This document shows, in pieces, positions 11,600 through 22,569 of a stretch of DNA of 64,000 bases. Source of the DNA: Siphonodentalium dalli (taxonomy: Eukaryota > Mollusca > Scaphopoda > Gadilida > Siphonodentaliidae). Location: positions 34,474,918-34,538,917 of the forward strand of contig CP136062.1 in the NCBI GenBank assembly GCA_032622095.1. The letters run 5' to 3'. The position numbers and the translations under genes were made by a program. The notes beneath the pieces were generated by a model. That model was not told where the DNA came from and made no database searches. It saw nothing but the letters and a program-made list of their open reading frames with translations. Every line of letters starts with the position of its first letter. Position 1 is the first letter of the stretch.

Positions 11600-12985
11600 T
11601 ACATTTTATATGCATGTACAACTACAAGAGAGGATATACGTGTACTAGTACTGCACTGTGCGCACCAGTGTAACTCACACGCTTCAATGTCAACAAATAG
11701 ACAACAAACAATGTATATTATATATATAATATCGCATTCATTCTGTGTTAATCGGGTCGGTACGTATATGTCGAGTATGTAATTTTAACTCAAATTATTG
11801 TTTCTCCATTTTGTGGCCGACATTTTAATCACTAAAATCAGAGTGATTTAGACGTGATATTGGCGTCGAACGAACTAAAAGAGACGACATATTACATAAA
11901 TAACAACCATGGCGTATTTAGAGAGCGGATAAAATCAGGATAAAAGAGAAGTTATGAAAATAATCTGCGAAACCGTTCATCGTGTATTGTTGAACTAAGT
12001 ATTCAGACTCAGAGCTCTGTTTTCATTCAACAAGTGGACAATTTGTCAATAATGGTTTGAATCTTTATTCTACATGTGAAAGAACGGCGCCTGAAATTAG
12101 ATGTGTGACTGATGACTCCTTCAAGGTTACATGTACACAGTACAGTACATACGGCGTGGTGAACGTTTTTCGCAGTGGCATTGTGGACGAGCACCCTAAC
12201 TTGAACTTGATGTTCATTCCGGCTCGGTGGTCGAGGCTGTTACCTGTTCGATTGCGGACAGTTGTTAAAGACGGTCTGATTTCGGTTCCTTTGATAACCG
12301 GACAAGTTTATATTCTGCGAAAAAAAGGCTTATTAATCATTGACAATTTCCACTAAATTCATCGAGAGCAGAGATGCATGCCAATTAATCGATGAATCAT
12401 GATATGATCCATTCAATCGAATCAATGGTCTGACAATGTCGTCTGATGTCAAGCAATAGTGACAATAATAACAACGACTCAACGAGCAGCTATTAATATT
12501 ATAATGTTGAAAATGCAGTTCATGACAGTACTTGTTCAGAATCTAATTCTTTCAGAGCACATCAATATGATCGACATGCATGTACAACTACAAGAGAGGA
12601 CATACGTGTACTAGTACTGTAGTGTGCGCACCATGCAGTGTAACTCACACGAGCTTCAATGTCAACAAATAGACAAACAACAATGAAACCGATGCTGTGT
12701 CGTGATGGATGATCACATATCTACAATTCCAAATTTACAATGACCCCGACCAATTCATCCTGTGTTCATCATTGTTCATTGAAACGTGTGGATATGAGAC
12801 ATTGTCATTGTTCGCCATGTTATCGTCAAGTTACCGGTATCACGACAATTTACCAGGAGTACACTATTATTGGTTGGATGTTCTTATCAAACTACCTTCG
12901 GCTGATTCACTGATATTTCATGGAAAATGTGCGACTACATGAGAACATTGTCGCCAAGTCATTGCGCACAGTTACACGTTTAAAT
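11190..12985. repeat. Diverged copy of the 2-kb repeat family also at 30.9 and 50.7 kb
   Basis: Short matches occur in the same order as in 30,913-32,740: TTATCGGCGACACATTATAC followed by GACTCCATACAGTATA near 11,240-11,280; an AAGAGAGGA...GCTTCAATGTCAAC block near 11,630 and 12,590; GATGATCACATAT near 12,710; and AGAACATTGTCGCCAAGTCA near 12,942. The copy is much more diverged than the two in the duplicated units and is partly inside the MITE above. An open frame of 99 codons at 12,057-12,356 lies within it and has no recognised domain. Confidence 0.5.
11612..12683 (+). repeat. Direct repeat pair, about 105 bp each, 965 bp apart
   Basis: The block starting TGCATGTACAACTACAAGAG at 11,613 recurs nearly unchanged at 12,577, continuing through GTGTACTAGTACTG and GTGTAACTCACACG to TCAATGTCAACAAATAGACA. 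The two copies differ by a few substitutions and small indels. They mark a local duplication of about 965 bp, or two copies of one short element. Confidence 0.8.
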
Positions 12986-12989
12986 ATTG

Positions 12990-13815
12990 GATCTGCTGTT
13001 GTCTTGAAGTGACCAATCCCAAATAGTTGTTGTTGATGTATACAGTAGTACAGTACCAGTCAAAAGAAGTGGTATATTAAGCATGCTATGTTCGCAAGTG
13101 GAAACGCTTATAAGCATGTCGCTTGTGATATTTTTGCAATATTTTGCGCCTTAATATGGTGACACTTTGCACTCAAAATTGTGACATTTAAATCAACTAT
13201 TGCGAGGTTTGTTTTCGCGATTCACTCAAAATGTGACCGCAACAAAGCGTTCATAATTGCATGCATTTCTGAAAACAAACATTCATTTGTTAAATAGAGG
13301 TTATGCTATGCGTGTATGGATATGCACGCTTGTATCAAGCTAAGGCGGTATTCCTGAAATTATTGTGACGAGCCTGAAGGCAAGTCACGATGTGTGTCGG
13401 AAACTCCACCGTGGCTTGATACAAGCGCTCAGTTCCACACATAGCGGTGAAGATATTTATCATATAATTTTTCTTCTAAAAAAAAACTCTTCATTTCCTC
13501 CGATTTAATCTTCTATGTTGGTCGCTCGTTATCATTTTAATGTAAGCATAAATTTTTGTTTCTATTTGAAACAATTATCGACTGGTCAGATATTGAATGT
13601 ATACTCAATGCATACTAGTATTTTGTGATGAATAATTTTCTTTCAAGATAAAACATTGTTTTAATAGTTAATAAAATTTATTTTTATACCTGTAAGTCAT
13701 TATTTTCAGTTATTTTAATCTGCAGTTGCGATGTTCAGCTGAGGTTGCAGGGCTATGATACCCCCAATAATTAGGTCCAATTAAATGTACTAATGTATAC
13801 AGTGATGACATAGTC
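12990..13815. other. No gene; one inverted repeat
   Basis: No convincing reading frame is seen. GCTTGTATCAAGC near 13,328-13,340 and its approximate complement GGCTTGATACAAGC near 13,412-13,425 form a stem with about 70 bp between arms. The rest is AT-rich. Confidence 0.4.
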
Positions 13816-13818
13816 AAG

Positions 13819-13891
13819 CCGTAGTTATTTCTGACTAAGGCCTTAGTTATTTCTGACTAAGGCCTTAGTCATTTCTGACTAAGGCCTTATA
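13819..13891. repeat. Tandem 25-bp repeat of MITE-like CTTAGT words
   Basis: Three tandem copies of TAGT(T/C)ATTTCTGACTAAGGCCT lie directly upstream of the MITE at 13,908 and use the same words as its interior. They look like a detached or slipped fragment of that element family. Confidence 0.7.
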
Positions 13892-13907
13892 TTATATGTT
13901 ATATCTA

Positions 13908-14159
13908 CACTGAAAAAAACTTAGTCAAAAGTAACTAAGTTACCTTAGTCAGAACCCCCGTCTCAAAACTAACTAGCTTAGCTTAGTCAGAAATGACTAA
14001 GGTTGCCCTTAGTCATTTCTGACTAAGGTCTAAAGCCTTAGTCAGAAATGACTAAGGGCAATCTTAGTCATTTCTGACTAAGCTAAGCTAGTTAGTTTTG
14101 AGACGGGGGTTCTGACTAAGGTAACTTAGTTACTTTTAACTAAGTTTTTTTTTTCAGTG
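13908..14159. mobile_element. 252-bp near-perfect palindromic MITE, TA target duplication
   Basis: The element starts CACTGAAAAAAACTTAGT and ends in the complementary ACTAAGTTTTTTTTTTCAGTG. TA lies on each side (13,906-13,907 and 14,160-14,161). The two arms pair almost base for base to the centre near 14,033, and each arm also contains smaller palindromes of the CTTAGTCATTTCTGACTAAG type. It has the same termini as 11,064-11,599 but a different interior. It is non-coding. Confidence 0.92.
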
Positions 14160-14161
14160 TA

Positions 14162-14250
14162 GGTGCGTGTACGTATGTATGTATGTATGTGTATGTATAT
14201 ATGTATGCATGTGTATGGGTGTATGTTTTATATATATGAATGTATGTATG
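14162..14250. repeat. TATG/TG simple repeat
   Basis: Irregular GTATGTATGTGTATGTATAT simple sequence directly follows the MITE, mirroring the simple repeat on the left of the 11,064 element. Confidence 0.85.
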
Positions 14251-14482
14251 TGGCCTATTGTATGTACAACCAACAATCTGCTTATATACCTGTCTCTCTA
14301 TAAACGTGCATGACTGTCTCTTCTAATCTCTGGCTGACTTATCTGTCTACCACATAGTTTAATGCTTATTTATTTATTTGATTTTTGTATTGTATTGTGT
14401 AAACATTCCAATTATATTGTAAAAGCTCTTCGTTAACGGAGGAAATAAAGGATATATATATGATCAGTCTTAGCGTCTTCTT

Positions 14483-15470
14483 ATTGAGAAATCGCCATTT
14501 TATCGAGTGAAAGATTGGTGAACTTTGGTGTGAGTTATGGTTTGTTTACATTACAGCATGTATTTAATTTTGGAAAGGTTTAATGCTAAATGTTATCCAC
14601 ATATTTGTATGCATTTGAAGATAACAATTGCTTGAAAAAAACATTTACTTGAAGAAAAATGGTGAAGTAGACGTGCGAATTTCCATCAGGTCGAGTTCGC
14701 AAGCTCAGTCCTATAGTGCCTTTTGGAGAAATCGCCATTTTATCGAGTCAAAGATTGATGAGCTATGTTATGAGTCATGGTTTCTTTATTTACATTTGTA
14801 TTGAATTTTGGAAAAGTTTAATGTTAAAGGGGTACTGTACGCCATTTTCATTAAATTTCCTGTGACAACAACGATCTAATATCGATAATATATAGAAACA
14901 TAAGTAATTTGAGTCGAAGATGTATTCTGTAAACGCTCAGGTTAATAGGCTATCTTAAAATTTAATAATTTAAAAGTTAATAATTTGATATAAATTGAAT
15001 TTATGACTGGAGCCATAAAATGGCTTCAATTAAATTACGAATTTCCGTAATCAAACAAAGGTATTGAGGGATACTGGATTGTTAAACCGATCGCACACAC
15101 GATCGCTTAAAATATTATGATGATACGGGGAGAACACTCAAGCCACTCACTGACTAGCGACGATACAATAACTTAAATGATTATATGGGACTAGTATGCC
15201 TATAATATAGCTTTTATTTGATTCATTTGGTTGAAAACTGTACAAAAATTACTCGACAACGACAATTTGTATTTTTGCATTCCGGTAAATTTGTCATCCG
15301 TAACACTACTTCGTACTCAACAGACTTTCAAATAATGAAAAAATTGTTACCTTATTCTCCGACTCGGAGACTATAGAAACCAACAACACCATTTGGCGTA
15401 CAGTACCCCTTTAAGTGTTATCCCAATAATTGTATTTATTTGAAGATAACACGTTGGATTTCATGAATTT
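14483..15470 (+). repeat. Direct repeat of about 160 bp, second copy split by a transposon
   Basis: The first copy (about 14,486-14,635) begins GAGAAATCGCCATTTTATCG. The second (about 14,728-14,827, resuming at 15,411) begins identically. Both run through TTTTGGAAA(G/A)GTTTAATG(C/T)TAAA and on to GTTATCC...TTGAAGATAACA. The second copy is interrupted by the 583-bp element at 14,828-15,410. Confidence 0.83.
14828..15410. mobile_element. 583-bp MITE with TTAA target duplication (piggyBac type)
   Basis: Ends are AGGGGTACTGTACGCCA and its inverted complement TGGCGTACAGTACCCCT. TTAA flanks both sides (14,824-14,827 and 15,411-15,414). TTAA duplication is the mark of the piggyBac superfamily. The paralogous uninterrupted copy around 14,580 reads AATGCTAAATGTTATCC, a one-base variant of the expected TTAA site, and supports the borders. 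The interior has no transposase; the termini, not the interior, carry the similarity. Confidence 0.85.
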
Positions 15471-15479
15471 TCTCCCTCC

Positions 15480-17030
15480 AATTGAGTTCAATGTACGGCA
15501 ATTTCCTTGATTGTATTGTTATTTGTGTCATTCAGTAAACAATTTGACAATATTTGTTCTTCAGATTTAGATAACATTTTGCACTTGGAAACTCAGGTGT
15601 ATGTAGGAATAGATCATCGTGAACTCGAATTATGAGGACGGGAATACTAGTATTCACGGTGAGCTAGAAAACACTTTTACATAGCTCAATTGCTATAGTA
15701 TTTATACATGTATAGGTATGAAAACGGCGAGTACTATCCTCGACGTGATACGTGTCGGTTACGAGATGTCCTATACATTTATATTTTAGGCATTTGCATG
15801 ATACGAGGAATCTACTTTTGTGGTTTGAATATACCAAACAGCCTCTAAGTTACGATGATGTCGCGGCACCAAAATATATCAAAACAAAATAGCCAATATA
15901 AAATGTAACCTGGTAGAATGTATGGTTACCTTTTAAAGGCAAACTGTCAATTTAGTGAATCGGAACAACATGATCAGTGAGTTCTCGGGTAATATCCAAT
16001 ATGGAAGAATGACAACCATCTACTATAACCGATAATTCCAACCACGTTGAGTGCATACTTTAAAAAAGATAACGTATCAATTACGCTCGGTGGTAGTAAA
16101 TATAATACTTCTTTAATCCTGGGACGAATTTGTCGCGATACACAAATGGCAATCATTCCAGCAAGGCGAACAACTGCTTATAATCTTATAATCAATGAAT
16201 GGGAATTAAGTTTTGTGATTCCCATTTGGGTATACAATTTATGGGAATAATACTTTGGGCAAGAGTATTCTCAGTCTGGAGTAAACTACATACCCAAATA
16301 GTGGGTCTGATAACTTTCGTAGAGTTTTCATTTCCCAACCCCGTGAGTCAATTGCACGTGGTATCAGACTAAATGTGACAAATGCATGTGACTAAATAAC
16401 AATTTATTCAACAGTGTGCATGAAGTTGCTCAAAGAAGCATTGTGCTCTCATAATGAAACTGAAGCTCAGCTTTCAAAAGATCCGCATGTAAACGACACA
16501 GAGAGGTGATCCAACTAACTATCCTCATACAATGTTCGCACCATATTTCAAGAAGTTAGATCTGAAATTAAAACGAGCGCTTCTATCGTTATTCTTCTTC
16601 ACTATTACTGCATCACAATGAAAAACACTGCCCCTCTGTCACCACATGCCTATAACTCAGTGTTATGATGATAGACTTTCCCCGAACCAGTTGTAAATTA
16701 CTGATACAATGCAATAATGTGTTTGCTACGCAGATGTATGTAACGTGAGCTGTGTAACATTTAGCTTCGCTACAGAAACGTGCGCATATCCCTGTCTGGC
16801 CAATCAGAACTCACTTAGTAGCATCAATATAAAGGAGTCCAATCGAAACGATTAACATCGCGCGATGTGACGTAATTCGGGGAAATACCGCAAGCCTTCG
16901 AATCCGAGAATAAAACATTGGCGGGAATACAATAGACTCAGTATCTGTATGAATATGAGTGTATGTTTACAAGGACTTGAGTATTCTCTGTTTCCACAAA
17001 ATGTACACAGCGTCACTTTAACCTGGATAA
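15480..17030. other. No recognised gene; weak promoter-like sequence near 16.8 kb
   Basis: Only short frames are present (for example 16,047-16,250 + and its opposite). At 16,798-16,831 a CCAAT-type GGCCAATCAG is followed about 26 bases later by TATAAAGG, a possible promoter with no gene assigned. The string AACGTGCGCATATCCCTGTC near 16,770 recurs exactly near 21,359. Confidence 0.3.
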
Positions 17031-17043
17031 CGCCAGGTCACCC

Positions 17044-17330
17044 TGCTATATAAATACAAATTCAATACTGGTTTCTGAAGAGGCCATTCTACAATGTCGC
17101 TAAAATGTACAATAGTTATGTGGTATACATGTATACAGCACTATACATTTATATTTGTCAACTGTTCGAAGCTATTTTGCGCCTTTCTCATGTGTAAACA
17201 TAGGGATGGAATATTTGTTTATACTGGCCGATTTGTGTACCACCAGAGTGAATTGCTAACGTCGCCAAAAGAGCAATGTACGCGTGCTGTTAAATATACA
17301 GTTATATATCTTTTATACCGCCCGATTTGA
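17044..17330 (+). promoter_or_regulatory. TATA-box-like site followed by a 78-codon frame
   Basis: CTATATAAATAC at 17,045-17,056 is a strong TATA-box match. An ATG at 17,094 about 40 bases downstream opens a 78-codon frame rich in Cys and hydrophobic residues (VMWYTCIQHYTFIFVNC), ending at 17,330. Spacing fits a short-leader transcript, but no domain is recognised and such matches are common in AT-rich DNA. Confidence 0.2.
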
Positions 17331-17490
17331 TGTTGAATGTTTTTGGTAGCATGGTAATATCGGTTATCTTGTATACGTAGTGAATATGGGCACTGGACTT
17401 TAGTGGCGTTACCTATATTTATTTGATTTTCGGTTTAGTCCTTTGGTGATTTGTGTTGATCCTCATTAATTTGGTGATCGAGAAAAGAAC

Positions 17491-18332
17491 ATGCCCGAGT
17501 CGCTCGAAAAAATGGTGAGTGCTCATGAAATGATGAAATTGCCTTTAATAAATCGATATATTTCGTAACAGCAAGTGTCAATATACTTGCAAGATGGTGT
17601 CGGCAGTCTTGTATCTCACATTGCCTGTTATTCCGCTCTGATCACTCCGAATTTCCAGAAAGAATGAAGCTTCTTGTGTGTTGTTTTGGACCTTTCCACC
17701 ATAACGGATAGTGTTGGTGTTTAAGCGTAAAAATAGACAAACCCCAATGAAGACCTATATATTGCAACAGCACCTTCCGTATTAAATGAAAAGCTTCGAC
17801 AATAGGTTGACATTGATAGCCTTCTGTCGCACAATTATGTAGTATTCACTGGTATCAATCAGAAGCGACACATGTAGGACTGTTGTGTAGAATATGTAAA
17901 AATAGCAAGAGATCTCACGAGTTCAACATGTTTAGATCGCCCTTGCCGTTTTTGCGGGAGCAAAACAAAAAATGAACACTGAGGCAATTTACTAGGTTAT
18001 CGCAGTTAAACAATATTACCGCGGTGAGATCACCGGCGGATACCACATGTCAACCGCTAGCATTCGCGGTGATACCAATTGACTGCGGTTGATTGGCGGT
18101 TTGCGATCGCCGTCATTACCGACCTACAACCTCATTAAGGGGTTGATTAATGTATTTTGTGTGCAGACACAATATATGCATCACTATAGGAATATACATT
18201 GTACACTGACACTGTTCGCACACAATATGTCTTTGGCGTGTAAAATCGCAGAATAATAAGAGAGAACCTTGCATTTACGTCAACATGACCGCTTTATCGA
18301 GTTTCACTTCCACTCCATGTTCCAGTAGAAAG
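17491..18332 (+). other. Two possible small + strand exons with good splice donors
   Basis: At 17,491-17,514 an ATG opens eight codons (MPESLEKM) closed directly by GTGAGT. At 18,285-18,332 another ATG opens 16 codons (MTALSSFTSTPCSSRK) closed by AAAG and GTATGT. Both donors are in phase 0, so they could be alternative first exons of an unknown + strand gene, but no downstream exon could be recognised. Chance matches are quite possible. Confidence 0.15.
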
Positions 18333-18339
18333 GTATGTA

Positions 18340-19270
18340 ATACCACCACTACGTTCATAACTGAACACTAGGTTGTCAGTGTTGACACATCTTAATTAAG
18401 TCAATAGCAAATTCATCGTCACAATATATATACCAACGTGTAAGCTATGTAATGGGTGTACTCGACTCATGGCTCCGGTAATATTCGGAACTGATCTCAT
18501 GACGATAATCAATGCAGCATCCAAATGAGTCAGATTAATGACTAATGCTGCATATAATTTCAGTTTAATTTTCACATCGAATCAACTATCTCACTCGAGT
18601 CACTATACAATTCGCAGAGAAAGCGCATAATGATTCATCATGGCTGCATATGTTTCTTATCCATATGTAACTGGGATTATTGGGAATACGACGTGATCAA
18701 CATCACTATGGTATGTACACCTTTCGATGAGAGATATTCGTCCAAGTTTGATACATGAGAATGGGCGATAACCAGAGTAAGGTAATACATGTAACCATTG
18801 AATCTGGGAATGGCAGTCATGACGTCATGTGACGTCAAATAATTTTTAGGGTGAGTATAAAAGCAAAAGTAATATGGTTATGCCCCATTGCACCATAGGA
18901 AACTTCTGCCAATTAGCAACGTTCTAATATATCACTTATTGTTGTTGACCGCAACATTTTTTATCAAAGGCAGAAAAATCAACCCTCCCCCTAAAGAGAC
19001 GTCATACTGTGGTATAAGGCATACATAACGCACGATTATGTGCCAACTTGCGTAATTAACGCAACGGCCGTTGATGGACTGCTAAGGTATTGTCTAACAT
19101 ATAGGTTTCGATCTACATTATCGAACACTAAAGTATCAATATCACATAATATACCTCCTGACTCGATTTTTAATAAATTTCAGATTGTCCCCCAAAAAGA
19201 TAATTTAATCGTTATTTCTGGAAGGAAAAAAAAATGAATATAGTAAGAATGGAGATAATTATTGTATACG
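18340..19270. other. No recognised gene
   Basis: No supported frame, repeat or RNA gene is visible. A near-palindromic TGACGTCATGTGACGTCA at about 18,820 contains two CRE-type TGACGTCA words seven bases apart, which could bind CREB/ATF-type factors. Confidence 0.35.
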
Positions 19271-19275
19271 GTAAT

Positions 19276-20831
19276 TTAACCATTTCTGCTTGAAAATATC
19301 CCAATTATCATTCGGACAGGCCGACACATGGATCAACTTTAGGGTGGGGTGCATGTGCAAGGGTGAACACGTATATGTTTTTTTGTGTTGTATGTTCTAA
19401 TTTCATATTAACAGTATAGGCTATAACACAATTCGACATTATAGGCCCGGTACTGTACAACGAATGGAAAAATTGAATCAGTGTAAATTATTAGTTAGCA
19501 GGGACGTGGCTAGAGTGTCATTGTTGTGGGTCTTCACCTATAGTTTCTAAATGCACCCGCTTCCAGTAACTTCAATTTGCACCCCATGTTAGGTTCGAGT
19601 TTTCATCGAGTTTACAGCGGGTTCTTCCAATTGGATATGACAACCCCTCAGTTTATATTTTTTTCATCTGGTGACTATTTCAGTTCACAAATATGGCCGA
19701 AAGTATTTAAATTATCTAAATATGCGGGTTTTTGTCTGAATACAATTTACACACTAAATACTTTTAAAATGTGAACCATGTTTTGGAATGACATTTCCAA
19801 CTGAGGTAATGTCGGGCAAGACATTTCCAAATGTTGAAAGTGTTGACGGACATATGGGGGAGGTGTTATGTTACACCAACACACCACTGCCACATCCATA
19901 TAAGCGAATGAGTGGATGAAATACCTGACTAAGAGAACAGAACATGTGATATGCGGATGTAGCCCAGTATGTTCTTGGATATAGAGCACGCATAATTATT
20001 TATCTTTTCTTGCGAGGTTTTGTATCAGAATTATCATTGCAAATTGCTCGCTTGATTGCCACCACGTGCTATTGTATACAGTTTTCTCTTTTGAATGCTT
20101 TGACCGAGGTTGAGAGACACCCCCAACAAAACAAATCCTGTCCTTGAAGACAAAGACAAATGCAATTACAATGCATGACACGTTATACTCATCATCAGGT
20201 ATCGTGTTCGTTTTGCACGAGTGGAGCTATAATCACAATTATCTCTGTGAGCAAAGCAAAAACAGCCACTCCGCATGCAATTATAATTAATCCCTAAGCA
20301 GTCCCTTCAACCGCTCCCTAACACGTTTTTAGTATTTAGTGTGTAAATTGGTTTCAGACAAAAACCCGCATATTTAGATATTTTAAATAATTTCGGCCAA
20401 ATTTGTGAACTGAAATGGTCACCAGATGAAACAAAATCTAAACTAAAGGGGTTATCATATCTAACAGTTGGAAGAACCCGTTGTAAACTCGATGAAAACT
20501 CGAACCTAACATGGGGGTGCAAACTGAAGTTACTCGAAGGGGGTGCATTTAGAAAATATAGGTGAAAACCCCCAAACAGGGACCCTATAGCCACGTCCCT
20601 GCTAACTCGTGATTTACACTGATTTAATGTTTCCATTCGTTGTCCAGTTCCGGGCCTACAATGTCGAATAACACAGAATAGCCTATAATATTAATGACAT
20701 TAGAACATAAAACACACAAAAAACCAAAACATATACGTGTTCACCCTTGCACGTGCACCCCACCCTAAAGATGATCAATGTGCCGGCCTGTCCGAATGAT
20801 AATTGGGATATTTTCAGGCAGAAACGGTCAA
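19276..20831. mobile_element. Foldback element, arms about 500 bp, spacer about 540 bp
   Basis: The left arm (about 19,276-19,780) and right arm (about 20,318-20,831) are inverted copies. For instance AAAATATCCCAATTATCATT near 19,290 is answered by AATGATAATTGGGATATTTT near 20,800, and AACCTAACATGGGGGTGCAA near 20,503 answers TTGCACCCCATGTTAGGTTC near 19,577. Arms differ by scattered substitutions and short indels, so the element is not recent. The spacer holds no transposase. The frames at 19,577-19,774 (+) and 20,307-20,636 (-) are arm sequence read in opposite directions, not genes. Confidence 0.83.
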
Positions 20832-21460
20832 AATGTGAAATATATCATTCGAATCTTTGACATCCCAGATCTGGTTTGGCAAAATCTCGATCTGCGCTTT
20901 GATACCCGAATTTATGGTGGGTACCTACTACCCACACTGGGACGCAGATAGTATTTCTGCGAACCCCTCTGCAGGCTAGACTATTCTATGGTTAATTAAA
21001 CATATATTTTTATATTAATACACGCATTATCCGCCATCTATGGCTGATAATTATGTTCAAGCGAACTACCTAACGTCAAAAAGTGTCTACTATTTATAAT
21101 AAAATAATGAATGAGCAGGAATTTCTATTAAATTTATCGAGGTGAGAGCAACCTATGGTCGATTTCCCATTGAAGGAACATTCCACTTTGCGAAATTATG
21201 TTTTGAATAGTGGATATCACCATTTAACTGGGAGAAAAAAGATTCATCTGAGGGAAGATATGTTCATTTATCAACACCGCATGGTCTGGTTTGGTGATAC
21301 TCTCGGGTTTGGCAATACCACGTATACGGGGGTGAATACATTTATCTTCGAAATATAAACGTGCGCATATCCCTGTCAGGCATTCTCCTTTCGGTTCTTT
21401 CCGGACATGTGTTATGAGAACACCTGTACCATATAGGCGAGACGTCAGCCAGGTGAAATT
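20832..21460. other. No recognised gene
   Basis: A 67-codon frame at 21,155-21,358 (+) has no recognised domain. Nothing else is visible. Confidence 0.35.
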
Positions 21461-21580
21461 GGTAATCGTGGGGACGTGATTGGTTGGCTTGGTAATCGTG
21501 GGGACGTGATTGGTTGGCTTGGTAATTGTGGGTACGTGGTTGGTTGGCTTGGTAATCGTGGGGACGTGATTGGTTGGCTA
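21461..21580 (+). repeat. Four-copy 30-bp minisatellite
   Basis: Units of 30 bp start at 21,461, 21,491, 21,521 and 21,551, each of the form GGTAATCGTGGGGACGTGAT plus TGGTTGGCTT. Copies are nearly identical; the third has three changes. Because 30 is divisible by three, open frames run through it on both strands. A coding role is not supported by splice sites or a domain. Confidence 0.93.
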
Positions 21581-21885
21581 AATAATGGCATCTCCATCGA
21601 GCGACGCACACACCTAAATCTAAAGTTTTTATTCACTCATTTAAAACACACACATGTGACATAAAAGGTCAAATATTAAAAAGCTTGAACAAAAGAACTG
21701 GCGTTGGTGACAAATGCATGAATTATCCAGTAAATGGTTACGAATGGGTCAATGGGATGGGATGGGTGGATCAGCGGTGAATCAAGCAGTGTATTTAGGG
21801 GTCGTATAAAACCCCATAATTTGTGAAGTTGTACAGCATTTTTTTTATTAATGATTTGCCCTAGATTGTATAAATTTAGTGACTG

Positions 21886-22310
21886 AATTTACATTAAGGA
21901 TTATCAATGATTTACTAAAATAATTGTTATTGAAAGATTTTCAGAACATTTGGGTGGGGTGGGAGCAGTTATTGGACTGTTCCTGTTTTGCTAGTACATT
22001 TGCACTGTTTGACACCGAGTGTCATAATCAGGTATATCTGAAAATATTTATGCAGATAGTATGGTAAATAAGATTATTACTGGTTTGTTTACAAGGAGGA
22101 TTTTTTTTAATTAAACTAAGGATTACCAATGATTTACTCAAAATAATTGTTATTGAAAGATTTTCAGAACTTTTGGGTGGGGTGGGGACAGTTATTGGAC
22201 TGTTATAATTTTTCTAGTACATTTCTAGTTTGACATTAAGTGTCATAATCAAATTTAGCTGAAAATGTTTATGCAGATAGTATGGTAAATACGATTATAA
22301 CTAAATTATT
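21886..22310 (+). repeat. Tandem duplication, two copies of about 200 bp
   Basis: The first copy (about 21,893-22,090) and second (about 22,122-22,310) share AAGGATTA(T/C)CAATGATTTACT, TTGAAAGATTTTCAGAAC, TTTGGGTGGGGTGGG and TATGCAGATAGTATGGTAAAT. They differ by substitutions and short gaps. Confidence 0.87.
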
Positions 22311-22569
22311 TACAACAATATTACACAACTGCACACTAACTGACACAAATATCTATTACAGTGACCTAGCAGGTATCAAATTCATCACCACTGGAATATA
22401 CTGGAGGATTGCCATGAAGCTGAGAATCAATGTCTTTTCACATGTCATTCATGAATTTAGATTGTCACCAATCTTTCCATCCCATGACCAACAGGAATGC
22501 ACAGCTCGTGATTTGATCAATTATGATATTTTTTGTTATAACAGTTTGTCTCTCCCATGTAAGGTCTTC

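Noticed and set aside
21476-21664. 62-codon frame with a ten-residue repeat over the 30-bp minisatellite
   Set aside because: Open frames exist on both strands simply because the unit is 30 bp. No gene signals are present.
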